Made by a program: the position numbers and the translations under genes. From assembly GCA_016793925.1 (NCBI GenBank), contig JAEULH010000011.1, forward strand, positions 1 through 54,281: a DNA stretch of 54,281 nucleotides, in the 5' to 3' direction. The stretch is from Rhodospirillales bacterium (GTDB lineage Bacteria > Pseudomonadota > Alphaproteobacteria > Rhodospirillales > Defluviicoccaceae). The stretch's first letter is position 1. Every line of letters begins with the position of its first letter. Under the pieces are notes generated by a model. That model ran no database searches. It saw only the letters and a program-made list of their open reading frames with translations, and was not told the DNA's origin. This document shows, piece by piece, positions 1 to 6,810 of the stretch.

Positions 1-846
1 GAACAGGCCGTAGGCCGCGGCGAGTTCCTCCATCTGCCGGAACACCGCCTCGTAGATGCCGATGTCGATCACCTGGCCGCGCCCGGTCCGCTCCTTGTGG
101 CGCAGGGCGAGCATGACGCCGATGGTGCCGTAAAGACTGGAAATGTAGTCGCCGAGCGGCGCGGTGCCGGGCACCACCGGCGTCTCGCCCGGGAAGCCGG
201 CCAGATAGGACAGCCCGCCGATGGCGTGGGCGATGTGGGCGAAGCCGGGTCGGCGGCGATAGGGGCCGGTCTGGCCATAGCCGGAGACGCGGAGCATCAC
301 CAGACCGGGGTTGGCGGCGCTCAGCACCTCCCAGCCGAGCCCCCATTCCTCCATGGTGCCCGGACGAAAGTTCTCGACGAGGACATCGGCCTTGCCGACG
401 AGCTTGACGAACAGCTCGACGCCTTCGCCCTGGCGCAGGTCGATGGTCACCGACTTCTTGTTGCGCGCCTCGCTCAGCCAGGCGAGGGTGGCGTCGTGAC
501 GCGCCGTGGGCGTGCCGAAGCGGCGCATCGGGTCGCCGGCGATCGGGTGTTCGACCTTCAGCACCTCGGCGCCGAACTCGCCCATGATCGACGCCGCGTA
601 TGGCCCCGCCAGAAACGTGCCGACGTCGATCACGCGGATCCCCTGCATCGGCTGATCGAAGGCCGGTCGCTCGCCGGCGCCCGGCCCTGCCGACGCCTCG
701 TCGCCGCCCTCCGGCGCGGCTGTCACCGCAGCCGGCTCATCCGCAACCGGCTCGGGGCCGGCATCTCCCGTCGCGCTCGCGCCGGCGCCGGCGGCCTTGG
801 CGGCGCGTCCGCGCGCAGTTGCCGTGTCATGATCTTCGCTCTTCAC
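1..846 (-). CDS. smtA: Class III CoA-transferase, SmtA-like (succinyl-CoA:(S)-malate CoA-transferase), 3' part cut by window edge
   Basis: CaiB/BaiF (class III) CoA-transferase; 282 residues are visible before the window ends. From memory the core ([17 protein letters not shown] from residue 67, then [20 protein letters not shown]) is nearly identical in pattern to Chloroflexus SmtA, which moves CoA from succinyl-CoA to (S)-malate in the 3-hydroxypropionate bi-cycle. The family nucleophile should be the Asp in [11 protein letters not shown], near residue 233. A low-complexity Ala/Gly/Pro/Glu-rich extension of about 66 residues precedes the core, as I recall for SmtA. The GTG start at 846 is chosen because GGGAGGAGG lies 8 nt upstream; ATG 648 would lose the extension. 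It is divergent from the mct-like gene at 4508. Substrate is inferred from resemblance and neighbour; a related CoA-transferase is the alternative. Confidence 0.8.
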   Translation of the reverse strand, partial: MKSEDHDTATARGRAAKAAGAGASATGDAGPEPVADEPAAVTAAPEGGDEASAGPGAGERPAFDQPMQGIRVIDVGTFLAGPYAASIMGEFGAEVLKVEHPIAGDPMRRFGTPTARHDATLAWLSEARNKKSVTIDLRQGEGVELFVKLVGKADVLVENFRPGTMEEWGLGWEVLSAANPGLVMLRVSGYGQTGPYRRRPGFAHIAHAIGGLSYLAGFPGETPVVPGTAPLGDYISSLYGTIGVMLALRHKERTGRGQVIDIGIYEAVFRQMEELAAAYGLF

Positions 847-1075
847 CGCTCGTGCCTCCTCCCAGACGGCCTTCGCGGCGGCTCTGCGCCGTCGCTGAAG
901 GATCGCGACAAGATTTTTATTGTCCTTAGCCCGGGCGCTTCCCGCGCGACGCAATTCAACCTCAGGACGCTAGCAGCTATTTCCGGCGCGATCCACCGCC
1001 CCGCCCGCACCCCGGTCATGCATTCGCGACGCTTCCCACGGCAGGCCTGCCGCTGCCGTCCCCGCCGGGCGCTCC
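847..1075. other. Intergenic region upstream of smtA-like gene, left flank of the insertion
   Basis: About 230 bp with no convincing gene. Together with 4426-4507 it formed the original intergenic region of roughly 310 bp between the two divergent CoA-transferase genes before the mobile element inserted. It should hold the smtA promoter, but I could not pick a clear -35/-10 pair. Confidence 0.5.
1068..1075. repeat. Target-site duplication, left copy (GGCGCTCC)
   Basis: GGCGCTCC directly precedes the left inverted repeat and recurs directly after the right one at 4418-4425. An exact 8-bp direct repeat bounding both ends is the footprint of transposition; 8-9 bp is usual for IS1-family elements. 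Confidence 0.9.
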
Positions 1076-1096
1076 GGTAGTGTCTCAGTTTGAAAT
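1076..1096 (+). repeat. Left terminal inverted repeat of the IS1-type element
   Basis: Starts GGTAGTGTCTCAG and is the exact reverse complement of 4397-4417 over 21 bp. Such ends are the transposase binding and cleavage sites. Confidence 0.92.
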
Positions 1097-1174
1097 TGCG
1101 GGGGCTGATTTTTTGCAAGCGCCGCGCGGTGCTGGCTTCGGCGCGCGCTCGCCGACGTGCTCGAAATTGTTGCG

Positions 1175-1208
1175 AACAGGAACGATATAGGCGATCAACA
1201 GAACGATA
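1175..1208. repeat. Tandem direct repeat AACAGGAACGATA / AACAGAACGATA
   Basis: Two near-identical 12-13-mers at 1175-1187 and 1197-1208 begin 22 nt apart, about two helical turns, and end 27 nt before the start of the first cargo gene. This spacing suits binding of a regulator to one DNA face, for example autoregulation of a cargo operon. No regulator is identified. Confidence 0.45.
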
Positions 1209-1235
1209 CGGGAAACCCTTGCGAGGATCGGCTGA

Positions 1236-1508
1236 ATGAAAGAATTCTTGGTCACGCTGTCGACCCGGTACCGCAGCGATGGGTCTGTGATCATAACGTG
1301 CACCGACATCCCATTCGTCCACGTTGTGGGGTCGTCTGAGGCGGAGGCGATTGCAATAGCCCTTCCAATCCTGAAGGAGAGCATAGAGGTCAATTATCAC
1401 TGCAAGGTGACGGCTCTCAGGCCTATTGGCGATGCTCTAGATCTGGTTCGAGGGTGCCGACAGGAAAAGATCCTTCCGGCCCATGTCATCGCGCAGATAG
1501 CCGCCTAA
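1236..1508 (+). CDS. Cargo protein, small, possibly HicB-like
   Basis: 90-residue protein starting at ATG 1236 with GAGGA about 9 nt upstream. The arrangement of a beta-rich start (LVTLSTRYRSDGSVIITC), a short D-I-P turn and an acidic/Ala helix (GSSEAEAIAIALPILKESIE) resembles the partial RNase-H fold of HicB-type antitoxins. I do not recognise a close family, so this is structural analogy only. It is followed after 22 nt by another small gene in the same direction, giving a two-gene cargo operon inside the mobile element. Confidence 0.55.
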   Translation: MKEFLVTLSTRYRSDGSVIITCTDIPFVHVVGSSEAEAIAIALPILKESIEVNYHCKVTALRPIGDALDLVRGCRQEKILPAHVIAQIAA

Positions 1509-1530
1509 TCTGGGGCGAGCGAGTGCCACA

Positions 1531-1740
1531 ATGCTTGTGAGTGCAGAGATTGCGCGTAGCACGCTCCGAAGCCACGGCTGCAGCTTCTCACGCACAAGCG
1601 CTTATGGTGAATGGTGGAGAACCTCTTGGGGGCATGAGTTCTTCGTTCAGATGATCGGGCCCGATAAGAGTTCGGTTGACGAAGAACAGCTGGCAGCGAT
1701 CATGCTAGATATCGCAAACCAGCGCGCAACTATCTGCTAG
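1531..1740 (+). CDS. Cargo protein, small, possibly HicA-like
   Basis: 69 residues. It opens with SAEIARSTLRSHGCSF and continues through WWRTSWGHEFFVQMIGPDKS to an acidic helical tail. The order helix, then 'HGxxF.R', then a beta hairpin with GH is loosely like small HicA-type RNA-binding toxins, but the identification is weak. It follows the 90-residue cargo gene by 22 nt and its last 11 bp overlap the 3' end of the convergent transposase gene. A function unrelated to toxin-antitoxin is equally possible. Confidence 0.5.
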   Translation: MLVSAEIARSTLRSHGCSFSRTSAYGEWWRTSWGHEFFVQMIGPDKSSVDEEQLAAIMLDIANQRATIC

Positions 1741-2614
1741 GCACACTTTTATACGTGCCGCGCTTCGGCGCCGGCTGCTCAGCGTCCATCATCTCGACGA
1801 TCTCGCCCCATGTCCAAAGCCGGTCGGTAAGGCCAGCGGCCATGGCGGGCGTGACGCGCAACGTCTTGTGGATACGGATCCAGTTGTACCAGACGGCGTA
1901 GATCGCGACCATGTGCGCGTGGTTTTCGAACTTCTTCGAGAAGGCGTTCGTCAGCCGCGTGAACCGGCGCATGTGCATCCGCATCGTGAGGTTCTGCCGC
2001 TCGGCATAGCTCGTGCTGACGTGCTTCGGGTCCGGGTTGCCGGTGCAGCACCGCGTCCGCGTGCCGACGATCACGGGCGGGCTGTAGCGGCGCTGACCTT
2101 CCGGCGCTTGCCCAAAGAGCTTCTCCAGCATCGCGTAGTCAACGTCGTCGCCAAACGCGTCCTCGACCGCTTGTAAGTACGCCTTGTGACCGTCGCTCGT
2201 GAGCTGCACGCGGTTGGCCAGCCGGCCGGCCAGGTCGCAGATGAACGCCTTTGCGCACTCGCCGTCACGGCCTCCGACGAAGTGCGAAACGATCAGCTTC
2301 GTGTCGGCTTCAATGCCGGTCCATGTCCACGTGTCGCCAGCACCGTCCGGAGCTGCCTTCGCGCCGTTGACGTTGCGCTGTTTCGCGTAGGTGAAGCTCC
2401 AGATCTCATCGACCTGCACGCGCTTCGCCTTCACACCCTGCACCTTGGCGTCGTGAAAGCCCGCGCAGAACCGGCCAGCGTCAACGAGAAGCTTGGAAAC
2501 GGTGTTAATGCTCGTATCGGTCAGCCGGGCTGTGGCTCGCATGGACGAGCCTTCGCAAAGAAGGCTGAGGATCTGGACGCGTTTGGCAACAGGGAGCTTG
2601 TTCATGCCCAGCAT
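1730..2614 (-). CDS. IS1-family transposase (ISMhu11-like group by recollection)
   Basis: DDE transposase of 294 residues. The N-terminal 45 residues form a helix-turn-helix (GSSMRATARLTDTSINTVSK) that would bind the ends. Catalytic acids are visible as Asp69 in VQVDEIWSF, Asp141 in LTSDGHKAY and Glu205 in SYAERQNLTMRM. The last motif with RRFTRLTNAFSK is the IS1-type signature. ATG 2614 is preceded by AGGAG about 9 nt upstream; ATG 2605 is an alternative. The frame is intact with no programmed frameshift, so the element may be active. It points opposite to the cargo genes on both sides. IS1595-type enzymes also carry cargo and use 8-bp duplications, but the ER.NLT motif fits IS1 better. Confidence 0.9.
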   Translation of the reverse strand: MLGMNKLPVAKRVQILSLLCEGSSMRATARLTDTSINTVSKLLVDAGRFCAGFHDAKVQGVKAKRVQVDEIWSFTYAKQRNVNGAKAAPDGAGDTWTWTGIEADTKLIVSHFVGGRDGECAKAFICDLAGRLANRVQLTSDGHKAYLQAVEDAFGDDVDYAMLEKLFGQAPEGQRRYSPPVIVGTRTRCCTGNPDPKHVSTSYAERQNLTMRMHMRRFTRLTNAFSKKFENHAHMVAIYAVWYNWIRIHKTLRVTPAMAAGLTDRLWTWGEIVEMMDAEQPAPKRGTYKSVPSR

Positions 2615-2736
2615 GATACTGAACTCCTATGCTTAGCGTCAAGGATTAGTTTCGCATTGATGTTTGGAGAGAAAATGGGCCCTGTTTAACCGTTTCATAC
2701 ATTCTGATTCTTGCGTCAACGGAACTATTGATATAT

Positions 2737-3288
2737 ATGTCAATACGCGATGAGATGAAAGCTAGGATTGATGATGGGCGCATTTCGTTGCTGCGGCCGA
2801 CGTTGGATAGCGATCCAGTGGTGCGCACCATGGTCATTTCCAATGATATCAGGGCGTTGATTGAAGGCCCGTGGGCGGATAGGTCATGGGAGCGGCGGTG
2901 CAGCAGATTACGTGCTGATTTGGACGCGTTCGTAATTGGCGACATTTTGGCCGTATGCCTAACACCCCATAAGGCTGGTTCAGCCTACCTGGGCCGACTT
3001 AATAAGGCAGAAGACGAAGTCTGGGACATCCGGTCTCGCGATCCAAAGCCAGCGCTACGTGTTTTTGGCCGGTTTGCGGAGAAGGACACATTTGTAGCTT
3101 TGTTCTGGTCACCTAGGAGCGTAGAAATCCCGTATTCACAACGCCTTCCCCTGGGAGCACGAGATTCAAACCAATGGAAGAGCGCTATCAGAGAATGCAA
3201 GGCCGAATGGCGCAAATTGTTCCACACTTATAGACCAATCCACGGAGACACTCACGATGTCTACGTATCAAACTCATTTCTTGTCTGA
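2737..3288 (+). CDS. Cargo hypothetical protein, possible toxin partner of the following HTH gene
   Basis: 183 residues from ATG 2737; an in-frame TTG at 2728 would add three. The C-terminal half (DPKPALRVFGRF followed by KDTFVALFWSPRS) has the beta-strand layout seen in RelE/HigB-type proteins, and the gene overlaps the next by 32 bp. An unknown protein overlapping a small helix-turn-helix gene is the classic toxin-antitoxin arrangement, so a HigB-like role is possible but not shown. It is transcribed away from the transposase, with 122 bp between them. Confidence 0.6.
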   Translation: MSIRDEMKARIDDGRISLLRPTLDSDPVVRTMVISNDIRALIEGPWADRSWERRCSRLRADLDAFVIGDILAVCLTPHKAGSAYLGRLNKAEDEVWDIRSRDPKPALRVFGRFAEKDTFVALFWSPRSVEIPYSQRLPLGARDSNQWKSAIRECKAEWRKLFHTYRPIHGDTHDVYVSNSFLV

Positions 3289-3718
3289 AATACGCTCTGG
3301 AGATTCTATTCCAGAGGGGAAGCTTGCCTATTTGCGAGAGAGGGCAAAAAATAGATTGTACAATTATATTTTGAAGCGCTTTCTTCAAAAAGAAAGCGAT
3401 GAGGGTTTTACGCGGGCCGCACTAGCTAGACGGATAGGCAGGAGGCCAGAGGTGATAACTAGGATCCTTGGGGCGCCAGGGAATTGGACCCTTGATACGG
3501 TTAGCGACCTGCTTGTAGGGATATGCGCCGAGGAATTTGAGCCATGCTCAGCGCCGTTGCTTGGCAGATCGCAGAGAAATTTTATGGGACCGAGCTGGAT
3601 CACCTCAACTAAGTGGGCGCCCGTAAAGCCTGTGATCGCAGGTAGCAATACATCAGATGTGCCGACAGGGAGCAGCACATCAGGACAGGTTAAGTTTACT
3701 ATATGCCAGCCGAACTGA
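3257..3718 (+). CDS. Cargo helix-turn-helix (XRE-type) protein
   Basis: 153 residues. The middle part, FTRAALARRIGRRPEVITRILG then WTLDTVSDLLVGI (about residues 51-92), is a lambda-repressor-type helix-turn-helix followed by the 'NWTLDTVSDLL' helix common in small alphaproteobacterial regulators and antitoxins. The start overlaps the preceding gene by 32 bp and the end overlaps the next by 16 bp, so the three are probably cotranscribed. The likely role is antitoxin or operon repressor. The residues after about 100 are not recognised. Confidence 0.65.
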   Translation: MSTYQTHFLSEIRSGDSIPEGKLAYLRERAKNRLYNYILKRFLQKESDEGFTRAALARRIGRRPEVITRILGAPGNWTLDTVSDLLVGICAEEFEPCSAPLLGRSQRNFMGPSWITSTKWAPVKPVIAGSNTSDVPTGSSTSGQVKFTICQPN

Positions 3719-4122
3719 ACGTTCGTTCCGCTGTTCTTTGTGATGATGTCCGCATTGAGAACAACGGCAAGATCATTCTAATTGGCGTCTATTCTGGCAA
3801 CGTGGCTGTGCCAGTAACGCCTTTTGTGCTAGCAGTTCATGTATGGATTAATCTTTCACCACAAGTGCCTGGAGAAATCGCCGTTAACCTCAGGATTTCG
3901 TTTCAGGGGAAACCAATTGTCAGCGGTCAAGGCACCATCACCGCGGTGGATACAGATGATGTTGTCATACTTCTTCCAAAATTTTTGGTTGAGGGTGACG
4001 GGGACGGCGAATTATTGGTTGAAATGCAGGAAGAGGATGGATCCTGGAGTGTGCTTCTAAGGAAGAAGATCGTAAAAAGATCCGATCTATTTCCCACAAC
4101 CCCAACGGGATCGAGCGGCTGA
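3703..4122 (+). CDS. Cargo protein, DUF6941-like
   Basis: 139 residues. The opening segment RSAVLCDDVRIENNGKIILIGVYSG closely matches, from memory, the family annotated DUF6941: small all-beta proteins of unknown function usually starting with 'lCDdvR.E.ngk..liGvYs'. No signal peptide or membrane segment is visible. It overlaps the HTH gene by 16 bp and converges on the minus-strand gene at 4087-4326, overlapping it by 36 bp. Its role in the element is unknown; a defence or stress function for the three-gene set is speculation. Confidence 0.65.
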   Translation: MPAELNVRSAVLCDDVRIENNGKIILIGVYSGNVAVPVTPFVLAVHVWINLSPQVPGEIAVNLRISFQGKPIVSGQGTITAVDTDDVVILLPKFLVEGDGDGELLVEMQEEDGSWSVLLRKKIVKRSDLFPTTPTGSSG

Positions 4123-4326
4123 TTTTGCAATCTCCGCACGCCGCTCTGGCGTCATCTTCTCCGCACGCGCCTTGCCGCCTTTGCGCCCCATGGCCTGGGC
4201 GGCCTTGTCCTTCCCGTCGTCCTCCGGAGGCGCTTCCTCGATCTCGCCCGTGGCGATGCGCATGACGTGCACGGCGTTGCCGATCACGTCGGCCGGCCGC
4301 TTCTCGCCCTTTGGTCCACGTGGCAT
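4087..4326 (-). CDS. Small basic cargo protein with MPRGPKGEKRPADV start
   Basis: 79 residues from ATG 4326, with GGGGAA about 7 nt upstream; an in-frame upstream start at 4377 would add a poorly conserved leader. The protein is rich in Lys, Arg and Ala: GRKGGKARAEKMTPERRAEIAKSAARSRW near the C terminus is a short KGG-type motif also found in stress-associated proteins. Very similar small proteins are common in alphaproteobacterial accessory DNA, generally of unknown function. It lies next to the right inverted repeat and faces inward. Confidence 0.65.
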   Translation of the reverse strand: MPRGPKGEKRPADVIGNAVHVMRIATGEIEEAPPEDDGKDKAAQAMGRKGGKARAEKMTPERRAEIAKSAARSRWGCGK

Positions 4327-4396
4327 GATGCTTCCCCGGTTGATGCCTACCGTTAAGCATATGGCAACCGGGCGCACAGTTCGACAGCGGCGTCAG

Positions 4397-4417
4397 ATTT
4401 CAAACTGAGACACTACC
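4397..4417 (-). repeat. Right terminal inverted repeat of the IS1-type element
   Basis: Ends CTGAGACACTACC and is the exact reverse complement of 1076-1096 over 21 bp. Confidence 0.92.
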
Positions 4418-4425
4418 GGCGCTCC
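4418..4425. repeat. Target-site duplication, right copy (GGCGCTCC)
   Basis: Identical to 1068-1075 and directly abuts the right inverted repeat. Confidence 0.9.
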
Positions 4426-4507
4426 ACCTGCGTTGCGACAGGCGTTTGGTTGCTGCTACAAGCGAGGCGAAATCGAAGTCGATCGAACGCGATGACGGGA
4501 GGCCATC

Positions 4508-5740
4508 ATGAACTCAGTGCTGCAGGGCATGCGCGTCATCGAAGGCTCGGCTTTCGTCGCGGCGCCGCTGTGCGGCATGACCCTGGCGCAGCAGGGCGCC
4601 GAGGTCATCCGCTTCGATCCGCTGGAGGGCGGGCTGGATTCCCGCCGCTGGCCGCTGACGGCCGCCGGCAAAAGCCTCTACTGGGTCGGACTGAACAAGG
4701 GCAAACGCTCGATCGCGGTCAACACCCGCACACCCGAGGGCCAGGAGCTGATCGTCAGCCTGATCACCGCAGCGGGCGACGGCAACGGCATCTTTCTGAC
4801 CAACTTCCCCGCCTCCGGCTGGCTCGGCTACGAGAACCTCAAGCAGCGGCGGCAAGACGTCATCATGATGAACCTGTTCGGCAACCCCGACGGCAGCTCG
4901 GCGGTCGACTACACCGTCAACTGCGCGATCGGCATTCCGTTCGCCACCGGACCGGTGCATGGGCACAAGCCGATCAACCCCGTCAACCACGTGCTTCCGG
5001 CCTGGGATTGCATCACCGGCCTGACCGCGGCCATGGGCATCATCGCCGCGGAGCGGCACCGCCGCCTGACCGGCGAGGGCCAGTACATCAAGCTGGCGCT
5101 ATCGGACGTGGCCATGGCGATGGTCGGCAATCTCGGCCTGATCGGCGAGGCCCAGGTCAACCGCGAAGACCACATGTCGTTCGGCAACTACCTCTACGGC
5201 GCCTACGGCCGCGAGTTCGAAACCCGCGACGACCGCTACATCTACGTCGTCGCCATCACCAAGCGGCAGTGGCAGATGCTGTGCAAGACGACCGGGCTCG
5301 GGGACAAGATGGCGCTGATCGAGCCGCTGCTCGGCGTCGACCTGAGCCGCGAGGGCGACCGGTTCAAGGCACGCGACGCCATCTCGGCGGTGCTGCAGCC
5401 GTGGTTCGCCGAACGGACGCTCGCCGAGGTCAAGGAGACCTTCGACGGCACCGGCGTCTGCTGGGGGCCCTATCAGACTTTTTTGCAAATGGTCGAGGAA
5501 GACCCGCGCTGTTCGACCGACAACCCGATGTTCGCAGAGATCGAGCAGCCGAGCATCGGCTCCTACCTCGTCCCCGGCTCGCCGCTTGAGTTTTCGGGGC
5601 TGCCGCGGCTCGAGCCGACCCGCGCGCCCGCCCTGGGCGAGCATACCGACGAGGTGCTGGCGACGGCGCTGGGCCTGAGCGACGGGCAGATCGGCAAGCT
5701 GCGCGATCGCAAGATCGTCGGCGGCCCCGTGGACATGTAG
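4508..5740 (+). CDS. mct: Class III CoA-transferase, Mct-like (2-methylfumaryl-CoA isomerase / mesaconyl-CoA C1-C4 CoA transferase)
   Basis: 410 residues, full length for the family. The N terminus (LQGMRVIEGSAFVAAPLCGM, then IRFDPLEGGLDSRRWPL) and the segment NPVNHVLPAWDCITG match, from memory, Mct proteins. These move CoA intramolecularly from the C1 to the C4 carboxyl of mesaconate in the second turn of the 3-hydroxypropionate bi-cycle. Asp167 in the PAWD motif is at the place of the family nucleophile. ATG 4508 has GGGAGG about 5 nt upstream. The neighbouring divergent gene is the SmtA-like CoA-transferase, which strengthens the pathway reading. No mcl, mch or meh gene lies in the window, so the role could be glyoxylate/propionate assimilation rather than autotrophy. 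Confidence 0.82.
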   Translation: MNSVLQGMRVIEGSAFVAAPLCGMTLAQQGAEVIRFDPLEGGLDSRRWPLTAAGKSLYWVGLNKGKRSIAVNTRTPEGQELIVSLITAAGDGNGIFLTNFPASGWLGYENLKQRRQDVIMMNLFGNPDGSSAVDYTVNCAIGIPFATGPVHGHKPINPVNHVLPAWDCITGLTAAMGIIAAERHRRLTGEGQYIKLALSDVAMAMVGNLGLIGEAQVNREDHMSFGNYLYGAYGREFETRDDRYIYVVAITKRQWQMLCKTTGLGDKMALIEPLLGVDLSREGDRFKARDAISAVLQPWFAERTLAEVKETFDGTGVCWGPYQTFLQMVEEDPRCSTDNPMFAEIEQPSIGSYLVPGSPLEFSGLPRLEPTRAPALGEHTDEVLATALGLSDGQIGKLRDRKIVGGPVDM

Positions 5741-5825
5741 AGCCGGCCATCAGGCTCCGGTCGCCGCGGCCTTCTTCCTGCGAGGCGTCAAGGGCTTCCG
5801 GGGCGCCGAGGCGAGACGGCGTTTC

Positions 5826-6773
5826 CTACGCCTGTGCCCGCTCCCGGTCGCGGCGGTTTTCGTAGGCCTTGAGGTGGCAGTAGGCGGTGCACAGGCGCGG
5901 CGTGAAGACGCCGGCAGCCTCGGCGCGGGCGATCAGGTCGCCCTCGATGTGATCGGCCTCGACCGGGTTGCCGGCCTCGACATCGCGCAGCATCGACGCG
6001 GCGAAGGTCGATCCCGGCTCGGTGAGAAGGCCGCGGATCCGCGTCAAGGTGTCTTCGCGCGGCGGGAATCCGGCGGCCGCGGCGATTTCCGCGCTCTCCG
6101 AAAGCGTCTCGGTGACGATCGCCTGGCCATGGGGCGCGGCGACGATGTCGCCGATGGTCGCGCGCATCAGGCAGGTTGCCGCCGCCAGCGACGCGAGCAT
6201 GACCCACTTCTCCCACATCTCGAGGACGATATCGTCGCTGTGGCGCATCTCGAACGCGGCAGGGGCGATCGCGCGCGCCAGACAGGCGCAGAACGGCTCC
6301 TGCTCCGGCCGGCGGCCGCCGAACACCAGAAGGTGCGTCTGGTTGAGGTGACGGATCGTCCCGTCCGGCGTCAACGTCGCCGCGATCTGGCACAGGCCGC
6401 CGAGGATCCGCTCCGCGCCGAACGCCGCGTCAAGCCGGTCGAGGTGGGCCATGCCGTTGAGCAGCGGCAGAATGAACGTTTGCGCCCCGACGGCCGGGCC
6501 GATGGAGGCGATGGCGTCGTCGAGGTCGTAGGCTTTGCAGCTCAGGACGACGAGGTCGTAGGCGCGGCCGCCGTCCGCAGCGAGCGCATCGGCGGTGATG
6601 GCCGTAACCGGCACGTTCACATCCCCCATCGGGCTTTCGATCCGCAACGGTCCTTCGCCCAGGAGGGCTGCCCGCCGGGGCCGGACGAGAAAGGACGCGT
6701 CGACGCCCGCCGCCGCCATCCTGCCGCCGAAGTAGCCGCCGGTGGCGCCGGCCCCGAGGAAAAGGATCTTCAT
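5826..6773 (-). CDS. Ketopantoate reductase family protein (PanE/ApbA-like)
   Basis: 315 residues, typical length for 2-dehydropantoate 2-reductase, which reduces ketopantoate to pantoate with NADPH in pantothenate synthesis. The Rossmann motif GAGATGGYFGG is at residues 7-17, and VVLSCKAYD is the second conserved segment. The C-terminal domain has the catalytic-Lys region as MWEKWVMLASLAAATC. The usual Asn residues of this stretch (as in K...N...NP of the E. coli enzyme) are replaced by Leu/Ala, so it may be a paralogue acting on another 2-oxo acid. ATG 6773 is preceded by GGGAGGAAG 6 nt upstream. It is convergent with mct and lies just downstream of mutT, with a 37-bp gap. Confidence 0.8.
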   Translation of the reverse strand: MKILFLGAGATGGYFGGRMAAAGVDASFLVRPRRAALLGEGPLRIESPMGDVNVPVTAITADALAADGGRAYDLVVLSCKAYDLDDAIASIGPAVGAQTFILPLLNGMAHLDRLDAAFGAERILGGLCQIAATLTPDGTIRHLNQTHLLVFGGRRPEQEPFCACLARAIAPAAFEMRHSDDIVLEMWEKWVMLASLAAATCLMRATIGDIVAAPHGQAIVTETLSESAEIAAAAGFPPREDTLTRIRGLLTEPGSTFAASMLRDVEAGNPVEADHIEGDLIARAEAAGVFTPRLCTAYCHLKAYENRRDRERAQA

Positions 6774-6810
6774 CGCGCGCTTCCTCCCGCACTTCGAAAA
6801 AAGCCGCAGC

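Larger units (their letters stand above)
1076..4417. mobile_element. IS1-family transposon-like element with cargo genes, 3342 bp
   Basis: The element is bounded by perfect 21-bp inverted repeats (1076-1096 and 4397-4417, outer ends GGTAGTGTCTCAG) and by an 8-bp direct repeat GGCGCTCC. It holds one IS1-type transposase on the minus strand and about six other genes: two upstream of the transposase 3' end, three on the plus strand beyond its 5' end, and one on the minus strand near the right end. It is visibly AT-richer than the host DNA. A plain IS1-type element would be about 1 kb, so most of this unit is cargo. No second copy of the terminal repeat was seen inside, so it reads as one unit rather than a nested pair. 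It sits in the gap between two divergent CoA-transferase genes and breaks no coding sequence. Confidence 0.92.

Noticed and set aside
843-1400. A 185-codon minus-strand frame crossing the left end of the mobile element.
   Set aside because: It runs through the insertion junction and the start of a cargo gene, with Arg-rich sequence and no ribosome site; the SmtA-like frame ends upstream of it.
1076-4417. Reading the element as an IS1595-family unit, which also makes 8-bp duplications and often carries cargo.
   Set aside because: The catalytic Glu motif AERQNLTMR followed by RRFTRLTNAFSK is IS1-type. The point is not settled without a database search.
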